Below, piece after piece: positions 32,964 through 40,753 of a stretch of DNA of 64,000 nucleotides. A program made the position numbers and the translations under genes. Origin of the DNA: Nocardioides sp. YR527 (GTDB lineage Bacteria; Actinomycetota; Actinomycetes; Propionibacteriales; Nocardioidaceae). The notes below the pieces were generated by a model. That model made no database searches, was not told where the DNA came from, and worked only from the letters and a program-made list of their open reading frames with translations. The DNA lies in NCBI RefSeq assembly GCF_900101045.1, contig NZ_FNFN01000006.1:62001-126000 (forward strand), in the 5' to 3' direction. Position 1 is the stretch's first letter. The number at the start of each line of letters is the position of its first letter.

Positions 32964-34265
32964 CTATCCGAGCAACATCCCGCTTTTGTGCTCTGAATCG
33001 CTGGTGTGGTGAGGGTTGTCCTCGTTCGCGTGGTGGTGCTGCCAGCTCGCGGGACGCGGGATCGACCGGACCGACCGAGCGAGGGTCGGGATCAGGGCCG
33101 CTGCGGCGGTCATCGCCGTCACCACCAGCACGGCGGTGGCGCCATCGGTGACGGCGAGCAGTGCCCCGGCCAGGGCGGGCGCGAGCGGGATCGAGAGCAT
33201 CGCCACGAACTGCGCGGCCGCCTGGACCCGGCCGATCAGCTCCTGCGGCGTGGTCGCCATCCGGTAGGCGGCGATCCCGGCGTTGCCCGCCGGGTTCAGG
33301 AAGAGCCCCACCGACGCGGCCAGGGCCATGACCGCGGGATGCGTCCAGAAGGCCAGCGGGATCGAGAGCGGCACGAAGCTCCAGGCGACGAGGATCGTCA
33401 GCCGGCCGGTCGGCAGGCGGTCGATCAGCCAGGGCGCGGCGATGGCCCCGAGGATGCCGCAGCCGCCGATCGCCGCCTCCGCCAGCCCGATCTGCCACGC
33501 CGGGAACCCGGCCTCGACCAGCCGCAACAGGGCGAGGAAGAAGAGGGCGTTGATGGCCAGGTTGGCGGCGGGACTGAAGAAGAGCAGCGTACGCAGGAAC
33601 GGCTGTCGCCAGCTGTAGCTCAGCCCCGCGAGCAGGTCGGCCAGCGGCTTGCCCCGAGAGCCCTGCTCGTCGATCGCGGGCGCCGAGAGGTCGGCGCGGA
33701 CCCGGGCGAGCAGCAGCCAGCCGGCGGCGTACGCGATCGCGTTCCCGGCGAACGGTGCCCATCGGGAGAACCCGAGGAGTACGCCGCCCAGCGGCCCGCC
33801 GAGCAGGCCCGCGATGTGCTGACGCGCCTGCTGCTGGGAGAGCGCCGTGGGTAGGTCCTCGGCTCTGACCACCGATCTGATCGCCGAGTTCTCGGCGGGG
33901 ACGAAGAGCCCGTTGAGCACTCCGGTGAGCAGGGCGACAAGGAGCAGGTGGGGGAGGGTGAGCGACCCGAGCAGCCCGGCGAGCGCGAGCGAGGCGTACA
34001 GCACCGCTCCTGACCCGTGGGCGAGCCGCATGATCCGCAGCCGGTTGCGCCGGTCGGCGATCACCCCGGCGGGCAGCAGCATGCCGACCATGCCGACGAG
34101 ATGGGCGGCCTCCGCCGTGGCCGCCCAGAACGCCGATCCGGTCATCGCGTAGGCGACCAGGGGCATCGCGAAGAGGCTCACCCGGGTCCCGAGCTCGGCG
34201 ACGGTGGCGCCGATCCAGAGAGCGGTGAAGTCGTGGTTGCGGGCGAGCTCACGGTAGGAGGGCAT
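32964..34265 (-). CDS. MFS transporter
   Basis: 433 residues, twelve predicted helices. Motif A-like loop GVIADRRNRLRIMRLAHGSGAVL after helix 2, ENSAIRSVVRAEDLPTALSQQQARQHIAGLLGGPLGGVLLG as in MFS_3/enterobactin-type exporters, and MATTPQELIGRVQAAAQFV. It has a His-rich cytoplasmic C-terminus (HHHANEDNPHHTSDSEHK). The ATG at 34265 is supported by TACGGT (complement of 34272-34277) 6 bases upstream. Divergent from an ArsR-type regulator with a palindromic operator between them; probable efflux of an unknown compound. Confidence 0.85.
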   Translation of the reverse strand: MPSYRELARNHDFTALWIGATVAELGTRVSLFAMPLVAYAMTGSAFWAATAEAAHLVGMVGMLLPAGVIADRRNRLRIMRLAHGSGAVLYASLALAGLLGSLTLPHLLLVALLTGVLNGLFVPAENSAIRSVVRAEDLPTALSQQQARQHIAGLLGGPLGGVLLGFSRWAPFAGNAIAYAAGWLLLARVRADLSAPAIDEQGSRGKPLADLLAGLSYSWRQPFLRTLLFFSPAANLAINALFFLALLRLVEAGFPAWQIGLAEAAIGGCGILGAIAAPWLIDRLPTGRLTILVAWSFVPLSIPLAFWTHPAVMALAASVGLFLNPAGNAGIAAYRMATTPQELIGRVQAAAQFVAMLSIPLAPALAGALLAVTDGATAVLVVTAMTAAAALIPTLARSVRSIPRPASWQHHHANEDNPHHTSDSEHKSGMLLG

Positions 34266-34280
34266 ACCCGCACCGTAGAG

Positions 34281-34314
34281 TGCGCAACATATATTGCGCA
34301 ATAGTTCTTGCGCA
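34281..34314. promoter_or_regulatory. palindromic operator region between MFS exporter and ArsR-type regulator
   Basis: Three TTGCGCA/TGCGCAA half-sites in 34 bp: TGCGCAA-CATATA-TTGCGCA (34281-34300), the 12-bp perfect palindrome TATTGCGCAATA (34292-34303), and a further TTGCGCA at 34308-34314. Lies directly upstream of both divergent leaderless promoters, so the regulator probably controls itself and the exporter. Confidence 0.75.
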
Positions 34315-34347
34315 CTAAGTCGTGCGGGATTCGGCTAGGGTGGGGTC

Positions 34348-34923
34348 ATGGCCACGTACGACGATCCGCGGATCCTGCGGGCGATCGCCCATCCGACGCG
34401 CAACCGCGTGCTGCACGAGCTGTCGGCAGCCGGCTCCCTGCGGGCCGCGGACATCGCGAAGCGCACGGGCATCCCCGCCAACCAGGCGAGCTTCCACCTG
34501 CGACAGCTGGCCAAGTACGGCTTGGTCGAGGTCGCCCCGGATGCGGGCCGCGACAAGCGCGACCGCGTCTGGAAGCTCGTCGACGACGACATCACCCTCA
34601 ATCCCAGGGAGATCGTCGAACAGCCCGGTGGCGAGGCCGCCTACACGGTGTTCCAGCGCAGCTCCGTCGCCTGGGGCCATCACCTGGTCGACCAGGCGTT
34701 TCAGCTTCCCGGGGAGGGCGAGGATCCAGCCAAGCGGATCGTCTCCGAGACGTCACTGCGGCTGACCAAGGACGATGCCGACCAGCTGCGGCGAGACCTG
34801 AACGAGGTCGTCGCCCGCTACCGAGACGCCGGACGTCGGTCCGACGACGACCTGGATCTCTACTCCGTCTACCAGCTCATCCAGCCGATGCCGGACCTGG
34901 CCGGCGAGCATGATCCGGTCTGA
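34348..34923 (+). CDS. ArsR-type winged-helix transcriptional regulator
   Basis: 191 residues: an N-terminal winged HTH (DPRILRAIAHPTRNRVLHELSAAGSLRAADIAKRTGIPANQASFHLRQLAKYGLVEVAPDAGRDKRDRVWKLV) of the HTH_20/ArsR class, then a C-terminal helical domain of about 100 residues (VAWGHHLVDQAFQLPGEG..., LTKDDADQLRRDLNEVVARYRD) as in actinobacterial MFS-linked regulators. No cysteine metal site is evident. ATG start with TAGGGT at 34336-34341, 6 bases upstream. Likely represses the divergent MFS exporter through TTGCGCA sites. Confidence 0.85.
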   Translation: MATYDDPRILRAIAHPTRNRVLHELSAAGSLRAADIAKRTGIPANQASFHLRQLAKYGLVEVAPDAGRDKRDRVWKLVDDDITLNPREIVEQPGGEAAYTVFQRSSVAWGHHLVDQAFQLPGEGEDPAKRIVSETSLRLTKDDADQLRRDLNEVVARYRDAGRRSDDDLDLYSVYQLIQPMPDLAGEHDPV

Positions 34924-35041
34924 TGTGGGTTACGTCTCAACACCCTCGGCCCGCAGGCTCCCTACTCGCGAGTCACCCGCGCGTTGGTTTACCGTCCAAA
35001 TCGCGCCCAGCCCAGGACGCCAGTAGGGAGATAGACGAACG

Positions 35042-35944
35042 ATGAGCACGAGCCAGATCGCCGAGAAGCGCGAGGTGCGCGAAGCCAACCGAGTCGAGGG
35101 GCACAACGCCAGGTCATGGCTGCTGGTCTCCGCGATGCGTACCGAGATCTTCGACGACGCCCAGCTGAGCCGAGCCGACCAGATCATCCTCGACATGGAG
35201 GACGCGATCGACACCTCGCTCAAGTCGCAGGCGCGCGAGAACGTGACCAGCTGGCTCAAGGGCGGCGGCCGGGCGTGGGTACGCATCAACGACTGGACCA
35301 CCGAGGACTGGAGCGAGGACCTCGCGGCGCTGGCCGGGATCGAGACGCTCGCCGGGGTGATGCTCGCGAAGACCGAGTCGCCCGACCAGGTGACCGACAC
35401 CTTCCAGCGGCTCGGCGGCTCGACCCCGGTGATCCCGCTGCTCGAGTCGGCGCTCGGGATCGAGGACGCCGCGACGATCGCGCGCGCCCGGGGCGCCTAC
35501 CGGCTCGCCTTCGGCTCCGGTGACTACCGCCGCGACACGGGTGCGGAGAACGACCCGCTCGCCATGGCCTACCCGCGGACCAAGCTCGTCCTCGGCTCGC
35601 GGATCGGCAACCTGCCCGGCCCCATCGACGGCCCGACGGTCGGCAGCAGCCACCCGCTGCTCCGCGAGCAGGGCGCCGACGGCGTCTCGATGGGCATGAC
35701 CGGCAAGCTCTGCCTCGACCTCGAGCAGCCCGCGGTGATCAACGAGTCGTTCAGCCCGTCCCCGTCGGACGTGACCTGGGCCTACGACTTCCTGCACAAG
35801 TTCGAGGAGGGCGGCCGCGTGATCCGCGACGGCAGCGACAAGCCGCGCCTGGCTCGTGCCGAGACGATCAAGCGTCGTGCCGAGCTGTTCAAGATCAAGC
35901 CGGACACATACGGCGACCCGGTCTCGGGGCCCAGCGTCTACTGA
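35042..35944 (+). CDS. HpcH/HpaI aldolase/citrate lyase beta (CitE-like) family protein
   Basis: 300 residues, TIM-barrel lyase of the CitE type: RSWLLVSAMRTEIFDDAQLSRADQIILDMEDAID (metal-binding Asp/Glu), VRINDWTTEDW (catalytic-site Arg), MLAKTESPDQV, and PVIPLLESALGIEDAATIARARGAYRLAFGSGDYRRDTGA. Family members cleave or form C-C bonds in citramalyl-, malyl- or beta-methylmalyl-CoA. No CitF/CitD partners are nearby, so a stand-alone CoA lyase or thioesterase role is more likely. GGGAG precedes the ATG. An MTHFR-like gene follows on the same strand. Confidence 0.82.
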   Translation: MSTSQIAEKREVREANRVEGHNARSWLLVSAMRTEIFDDAQLSRADQIILDMEDAIDTSLKSQARENVTSWLKGGGRAWVRINDWTTEDWSEDLAALAGIETLAGVMLAKTESPDQVTDTFQRLGGSTPVIPLLESALGIEDAATIARARGAYRLAFGSGDYRRDTGAENDPLAMAYPRTKLVLGSRIGNLPGPIDGPTVGSSHPLLREQGADGVSMGMTGKLCLDLEQPAVINESFSPSPSDVTWAYDFLHKFEEGGRVIRDGSDKPRLARAETIKRRAELFKIKPDTYGDPVSGPSVY

Positions 35945-36012
35945 CGACGCCGACCCGGCGTGTGATTGGACGCACGCGCCGGGTCCCCACGTACTCGGCT
36001 AGCGTTGAGGCC

Positions 36013-36933
36013 GTGGATCTGCAGCAGCGCATCAATGACCGGGCCGGTGAGATTCTGCTTTTCGCCGTCACCCCGCCGAGAGTGACGACGGCGCCCGAGC
36101 GGGTGCAGCAGATCGCGGAGATCACGCTCGAGCGGATCCGGCCCCTCGATGTCGACGGGCTGATCCTCTACGACATCGACGACGAGTCCGACCGCAACCC
36201 CGAGGAGCGGCCGTTCCCGTTCGTACGCACCCTCGACCCCGCCGACTTCCTCGAGCGCAACCTCGCCGGTCTCGACGTGCCGGCCGTCGTCTACCGGGCC
36301 ACCGGCAAGTACGACGAGCCGACGCTGCGCGACTGGGTCAAGACCCAGGACCCGGCCAAGGCGCTCTCGGTCTTCGTCGGTGCCTCCTCGGGTGAGAAGC
36401 GCGTCGCCACCAGCCTGCGCCGCGCCCAGGAGATCCGGAACCAGACCAACCCCGAGCTGCTCCTAGGCGCTGTCGCGATCCCCGAGCGCCACACGGCCAA
36501 AGGCGACGAGCACCTGCGGCTGATCGCCAAGCAGGAGGCCGGCTGCTCCTACTTCGTCACCCAGGTCGTCTACGACGTCAACGCCGCCAAGAACCTCGTC
36601 TCCGACTACCGCTACGAGTGCGAGACCCGCGGCCTGGCGCCGGTCCCGATCGTGTTCACCTTCTCCGTGTGCGGCTCGATGAAGACCCTCGAGTTCCTCC
36701 GCTGGCTCGGCGTCGACGTACCGCGCTGGATCGAGAACGAGCTGCGCCACGCCACCGACACCCTCGACGCCTCGCTCGAGCAGGCCGAGGCGACGGCCAT
36801 CGAGCTGATGTCCTTCTGCCGCCAGCTCGGGGTGCCGTTCGGCATCAACATCGAGTCGGTCTCGATCCGCAAGGTCGAGATCGAGGCGTCCGTACGTCTC
36901 GCCGAGCGGCTCCGGGGGAAGCTCGCGCGCTGA
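36013..36933 (+). CDS. methylenetetrahydrofolate reductase-like protein
   Basis: 306 residues with the MTHFR (MetF) TIM-barrel pattern, but divergent: EILLFAVTPPRVTTAPERVQQIAEITLERIRPLDVDGLILYDIDDESDRN, LLLGAVAIPERHTAKGDEHLRLIAKQEAGCSYFVTQVVYDVNAAKNLV (flavin-binding region), and PIVFTFSVCGSMKTLEFLRWLGVDVPRWI. It may reduce 5,10-methylene-THF or act on another pteridine or flavin-linked substrate. The GTG start follows TAGCGT (36000-36005) by 7 bases. A long hairpin follows its stop. Confidence 0.72.
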   Translation: MDLQQRINDRAGEILLFAVTPPRVTTAPERVQQIAEITLERIRPLDVDGLILYDIDDESDRNPEERPFPFVRTLDPADFLERNLAGLDVPAVVYRATGKYDEPTLRDWVKTQDPAKALSVFVGASSGEKRVATSLRRAQEIRNQTNPELLLGAVAIPERHTAKGDEHLRLIAKQEAGCSYFVTQVVYDVNAAKNLVSDYRYECETRGLAPVPIVFTFSVCGSMKTLEFLRWLGVDVPRWIENELRHATDTLDASLEQAEATAIELMSFCRQLGVPFGINIESVSIRKVEIEASVRLAERLRGKLAR

Positions 36934-36951
36934 GGTCGGCGTGTTCCTCCA

Positions 36952-37027
36952 TCAAGGTATGCAGACGAAGGAACACATCCCGTGCGGAACTCCGCGAGGG
37001 ATGTGTTCCTTGACCTGCATACCTTGA
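36952..37027. terminator. 76-bp near-perfect inverted repeat between convergent genes
   Basis: Two 30-bp arms (36952-36981 and 36998-37027) match at 27 of 30 positions; they begin TCAAGGTATGCAG and end GGAACACATCCC in the left-arm sense. The 16-base spacer itself holds GCGGA-AC-TCCGC. It lies between the MTHFR-like gene and convergent kynA, so it can stop transcription from both sides, but the stem is far longer than needed for a terminator. Confidence 0.8.
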
Positions 37028-37038
37028 CGAAGGGACCG

Positions 37039-37839
37039 CTACAGCCCCGTACGCATCCCCCACAGCTCCGGGAACAGGATGATGTCGAGCTGCTTGCGCA
37101 GGTAGGAGACACCGCTGGTCCCGCCGGTGCCGACCTTGAACCCGATGATCCGCTCGACGGTGGTCACGTGCCGGAACCGCCAGACCCGGAAGGCGGTCTC
37201 CAGGTCGGTGAGCTCCTCGCCGAGCTCGTAGAGGTCCCAGTGCTTCTCCGGGTCGCGGTAGACCTCGCCCCAGGCCGCCTCGACGGCGTCGGAGGCGGCG
37301 TACTCGTGCTTCCAGTCCCTGTCGAGATGGTCGGCCGGGATGTCGAAGCCGCGCCGGGCCAGCAGTCGTAGCGACTCGTCGTAGAGCGAGGGCCGACCGT
37401 ACGCCGCCAGCACGTCCTGCTCGTGCGGCCGTCCCTCGTGCACGCGGAGCGTGTAGGCGGCCTTGTTGCCGAGCGCGAACTCGATGCAGCGGTACTGCCA
37501 CGACTGGAAGCCCGAGCCGGTGGCCAGGTAGGGGCGGAACTTGTCGTACTCGGTCGGGGTCAGCGTCGAGAGGACGTCCCAGGCGTGCACGAGCTGCTCC
37601 ATGATCCTTGAGACCCGGGCCAGCCCCTTGAACGCCGGGCGTACCGCGTCCTCGGCGAGGAGTCGCTGCGCCTCGGTCAGCTCGTGCAGCGCGAGCTTCA
37701 TCCACAGCTCCATCGCCTGGTGCTGCACGATGAAGAGCATCTCGTTGTGGTCGCCCGAGAGCGGGTGCTGCGCGCCGAGCACCTCCGGCAGGTGGAGGTA
37801 GTCGGAGTAGTCCATCGGAAGGTCCTGCGTGCTGCTCAT
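37039..37839 (-). CDS. kynA: tryptophan 2,3-dioxygenase
   Basis: 266 residues, heme dioxygenase opening the indole ring of L-tryptophan to N-formylkynurenine. Diagnostic sequence: YSDYLHLPEVLGAQHPLSGDHNEMLFIVQHQAMELWMKLALHEL, GSGFQSWQYRCIEFALGNK, WRFRHVTTVERIIGFKVGTGGTSGVSYLRKQLD with the proximal heme histidine and substrate-contacting residues. Third gene of kynB-kynU-kynA; it overlaps kynU by 4 bases (37836-37839). Confidence 0.95.
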   Translation of the reverse strand: MSSTQDLPMDYSDYLHLPEVLGAQHPLSGDHNEMLFIVQHQAMELWMKLALHELTEAQRLLAEDAVRPAFKGLARVSRIMEQLVHAWDVLSTLTPTEYDKFRPYLATGSGFQSWQYRCIEFALGNKAAYTLRVHEGRPHEQDVLAAYGRPSLYDESLRLLARRGFDIPADHLDRDWKHEYAASDAVEAAWGEVYRDPEKHWDLYELGEELTDLETAFRVWRFRHVTTVERIIGFKVGTGGTSGVSYLRKQLDIILFPELWGMRTGL

Positions 37840-39104
37840 GTGACTGCTCCTCGGGTCCAGAAGCGCTCGTCGCGCCATTCGTCGTTGTCCATCACCGAGA
37901 CCAGGTGGTCGACGGCATCCCAGACGTCGACGTAGCGGGTGTAGAGCGGGGTGACGCCGAAGCGCAGGATGTCGGGCTGTGTTGAATCCTTGGGCCCGGC
38001 TCGGAAGTCGCCGACCACTCCGCGCTCGATGAGCGCCTGCACGATCGCGTACGCACCTTCGCCGATGCTCAGCGAGAGCTGGCTGCCGCGCTGCGCGTCG
38101 TCCAGCGGGGACTCGATCGTGAAGCCGGGAAGCCGAGAGGCGACGAGGTCGGCGAAGAGCCGGGTCAGAGCCAGCGACTTCTCCCGGAGCGCCTCGAGAC
38201 CGCCGTACGCCTCGGCGGCCAGCAGCGTGTCGACCCCGCACTCCAGGGCGGAGATGCCGATGACGGCGGGGGTGCCGGACAGGTAGCGCGAGACCCCCTC
38301 CGCGGGCCGGTAGCCCGGCGACATCTCGAAGGGTGCCGCGTGGCCCATCCAGCCCGACAGCGGCTGCTCGAAGCGGTCGACGTGGCGGGGGTTGACCCAC
38401 AGGAAGGCGGGCGAGCCGGGGCCGCCGTTGAGGAACTTGTAGCCGCAGCCGATCGCGAAGTCGGCATCGGCGCCACGGAGGTCGACCGGCACCGCGCCGG
38501 CCGAGTGGCACAGGTCCCAGACCGCGAGCACACCGTGCTCGTGGGCGGCTGCTGTCACCGAGGCCATCGAGTGCAGGTAGCCGGTGCGGTAGTTGACCTC
38601 GGTCAGCATCAGCACCGCGGTCCGGTCGAGCAGCCCCTCGATCTCGTCGGGCGAGTCGACCAGCACCAGCTCGTAGCCACGCTCGCGGCACAGCGAGGAG
38701 GCGATGTAGAGGTCGGTCGGGAAGTTGCTGCGCTCGCTGACCACGACCCGGCGCTCGGGTGAGTCGACGGCCGCGATCGAGAGCGCCGAGGCGAGCACCT
38801 TGTAGACGTTGAGGGAGGTCGAGTCGGCGACCACGACCTCGCCGTCACCTGCGCCGACGAGCCGGGCGATCTTGTCGCCGACGCGCTGGGGGAGGGTGAT
38901 CCAGGAGGCGGTGTTCCAGGACTCGATCAGCCCCTGACCCCACTCCTGGGTGACCACCTCGGCCACCCGTCCGGCGGTGGCGCGGGGGAGCGCGCCGAGC
39001 GAGTTGCCGTCGAGGTAGATCGTCTTCTCGGGCAGGTCGAAGAGGTCCCGCAGCGGAGCGAGCGGGTCGGCCTGATCGAGTGCGACAGCGTCGTCGCGGT
39101 TCAT
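37836..39104 (-). CDS. kynU: kynureninase
   Basis: 422 residues, PLP enzyme cleaving kynurenine to anthranilate and alanine. Landmarks: IYLDGNSLGALPRATAGRVAEVVTQEWGQGLIESWN, DSTSLNVYKVLASAL, DLCHSAGAVPVDLRGADADFAIGCGYKFLNGGPGSPAFLWV containing the PLP lysine (GYKFLNGGPG). It overlaps kynB upstream (39101-39104) and kynA downstream. Together the three genes convert tryptophan to anthranilate. No downstream anthranilate or NAD-synthesis genes are adjacent. Confidence 0.94.
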   Translation of the reverse strand: MNRDDAVALDQADPLAPLRDLFDLPEKTIYLDGNSLGALPRATAGRVAEVVTQEWGQGLIESWNTASWITLPQRVGDKIARLVGAGDGEVVVADSTSLNVYKVLASALSIAAVDSPERRVVVSERSNFPTDLYIASSLCRERGYELVLVDSPDEIEGLLDRTAVLMLTEVNYRTGYLHSMASVTAAAHEHGVLAVWDLCHSAGAVPVDLRGADADFAIGCGYKFLNGGPGSPAFLWVNPRHVDRFEQPLSGWMGHAAPFEMSPGYRPAEGVSRYLSGTPAVIGISALECGVDTLLAAEAYGGLEALREKSLALTRLFADLVASRLPGFTIESPLDDAQRGSQLSLSIGEGAYAIVQALIERGVVGDFRAGPKDSTQPDILRFGVTPLYTRYVDVWDAVDHLVSVMDNDEWRDERFWTRGAVT

Positions 39105-39748
39105 TCGGCACCTTCCTGGGTGGTGATCGCCCTGAGCACGGCCCGCACGGGCGCGGCGTCGGCGGTGGTGAGCTTGAGGGGGAGCGCGATCAGCTCGTAG
39201 TCGCCCGCGGGCACTTCGTCGAGCAGCAGGTTCTCCAGGATGCGTACGTCATGACGATGGGTCGCGAAGTGGGCTGGCAGATCCTTGGAGGAGGACGGAT
39301 CCAGGCTGGCCGCGTCGGTGCCGACCAGCCGCACCCCGTGGGCGGCGAGCAGGTCGATCAGCGCGGGGTCCAGCGCACAGAACGAGTCGTCCCAGGTCGT
39401 CGGCTGGGAGGCGTACGTCCGGAACAGCACGCGCGACGGAAGGTCGGTGAGGTCGATGTCGCCGATGTCGTCGACGGTGACCAGCGGACGCACCCCCGAC
39501 ACGTCGACCACACGGCACGGACCGAGGAACGGCTCCAGCGGCATCTCCCCGGCCGACGTGCCGCCGTCGGTGAAGTGCAGCGGGGCGTCCGCGTGTGCGC
39601 CGACATGCGCCGAGACCGAGATCTCGGCGACGTTGACCGGGCACCCGGGGCCGATCCGGAACGTCCAGTCGACCTCGGTCGCGTGGTCGCCGGGAAAGAC
39701 CGGCGAGTCGACGTGAACGGGTGGTGAGATGTCCCACAGTTGCGCCAT
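39101..39748 (-). CDS. kynB: kynurenine formamidase (cyclase family)
   Basis: 215 residues with the metal-binding motif HVGAHADAPLHF (H-x3-H-x-D-x-P-x-H), FPGDHATEVDW near the N-terminus, DLTDLPSRVLFRT, and LVGTDAASLDPSSSKDLPAHFATH, all characteristic of bacterial KynB. Hydrolyses N-formylkynurenine. First gene of the operon; the ATG 39748 is preferred over a longer frame to 39823 that would run into the repeat, because TAGGCT (complement of 39756-39761) sits 7 bases upstream (leaderless). Confidence 0.92.
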   Translation of the reverse strand: MAQLWDISPPVHVDSPVFPGDHATEVDWTFRIGPGCPVNVAEISVSAHVGAHADAPLHFTDGGTSAGEMPLEPFLGPCRVVDVSGVRPLVTVDDIGDIDLTDLPSRVLFRTYASQPTTWDDSFCALDPALIDLLAAHGVRLVGTDAASLDPSSSKDLPAHFATHRHDVRILENLLLDEVPAGDYELIALPLKLTTADAAPVRAVLRAITTQEGAE

Positions 39749-39779
39749 GTTCCGCAGCCTAGACGACCCGATTTTCCGT

Positions 39780-39910
39780 CGACTCGGCGAGTCGTGACCG
39801 ATCATCCCGCCGAGTCGGCGCATCGTGACCGATCATCCCGCCGAGTCGGCTCGTCATGACGAGCCGACTCGGCGCGGGAGTTGGTGAGGACGAGCCGACT
39901 CGGCGCTTCA
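39780..39910. repeat. second copy of the GCCGAGTCGGC palindromic tandem repeat family
   Basis: Units: CGACTCGGCGAGTCGTGACC at 39780, a 31-bp unit from 39809, GCCGAGTCGGCTCGTCATGAC at 39840-39860, a 31-bp inverted-sense unit GAGCCGACTCGGCGCGGGAG from 39861, and a truncated GAGCCGACTCGGCG from 39892. The 39840-39878 stretch is a palindrome with 16-17 bp arms around CATG. Same core and same 31-bp spacing as 5748-5938, 34 kb away. It separates kynB from the alpha/beta hydrolase gene. Confidence 0.85.
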
Positions 39911-40723
39911 GGCGGTGAAGAACTCCGCCGCCACCGGGGCCAACGCCGACGCCTTGACCATGTGGTCCTGCCCGTCGAGGACGACGTAGCGGCCCTCGGG
40001 AACGGCCTTGGCGATGGCCTGCTGGGCATTGGTCATGTAGGTCGGGCTCTTGCTGCCCGCCACCGACAGCACGGGCACCGACACGTTCTTGAAGTAGCCG
40101 CCCGGCAGGGGCAGACCCTGCTGGAACGGCACGCACATGCCCAGGTCGTAGACGAGCGTGTGGGCGATCGGGGTGAGCTTCTTGAAAGCCGGGGTGAGAC
40201 GCATGATCTTGACCGCGACCAGCGGCATGCCGACCACGCGCATGAACCGCTCGACCGCGGCGGCCCGCTTGCCCTTCTCCACCAGGGCCTCGACCTGCTG
40301 CGCCAGGTCGGCGTCGTTGGGGCGGTGGGTGTCGTCGAGGATGAGCGGCGCCTCGTAGGCGACGATCTTGTCGATCGGCAGCCCGGCCCGCGCGGCCTCC
40401 AGAGCGAGGAACGCGCCGGAGCTCAGGCCCAGCAGTTGGGCGTGCCCGCCGGCCGCCTCGATCACCGCGCCCAGGTCGGCGACCTCCTGCTCGACCGCCT
40501 CCATGGTGCCCGCGGCCGCCGGCTTGGCGATGTTGCTGTCGCCGCGGCCGCGACGGTCGTAGCGGTAGACGGTGAACCGGTCCGAGAACGCGTCGGCCAG
40601 CTCCTTCGACGGCCCGAAGCCGCGGTAGCACATGGCCCCGTCGACCAGGACGAGCGCCGGGCCGGTGCCGACGACGTCGTAGGCGATCGTGGTGCCGTCG
40701 GCGGAGGTGGTGGTTGTGGTCAT
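39908..40723 (-). CDS. alpha/beta hydrolase
   Basis: 271 residues: lid-type alpha/beta hydrolase with ALVLVDGAMCYRGFG at the oxyanion loop, YDRRGRGDSN, nucleophile elbow GLSSGAFLALEAA (Ser near 98), PVLSVAGSKSPTYMTNAQ near the acid residue, and VLDGQDHMVKASA with the catalytic His. Substrate unknown. It lies 30 bp downstream of the ECF42 sigma factor gene on the same strand, so it is probably the third gene of that operon. Its stop is in the last repeat unit of the neighbouring array. Confidence 0.85.
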   Translation of the reverse strand: MTTTTTSADGTTIAYDVVGTGPALVLVDGAMCYRGFGPSKELADAFSDRFTVYRYDRRGRGDSNIAKPAAAGTMEAVEQEVADLGAVIEAAGGHAQLLGLSSGAFLALEAARAGLPIDKIVAYEAPLILDDTHRPNDADLAQQVEALVEKGKRAAAVERFMRVVGMPLVAVKIMRLTPAFKKLTPIAHTLVYDLGMCVPFQQGLPLPGGYFKNVSVPVLSVAGSKSPTYMTNAQQAIAKAVPEGRYVVLDGQDHMVKASALAPVAAEFFTA

Positions 40724-40753
40724 GGTTCACTCCTCGAAAGATCCGGTTGATAC

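Noticed and set aside
30897..33762. Very long minus-strand frame joining the surface protein to sequence upstream of 32907
   Set aside because: The upper part is a shadow of the MFS transporter gene in another frame; the signal peptide clearly begins at 32907.
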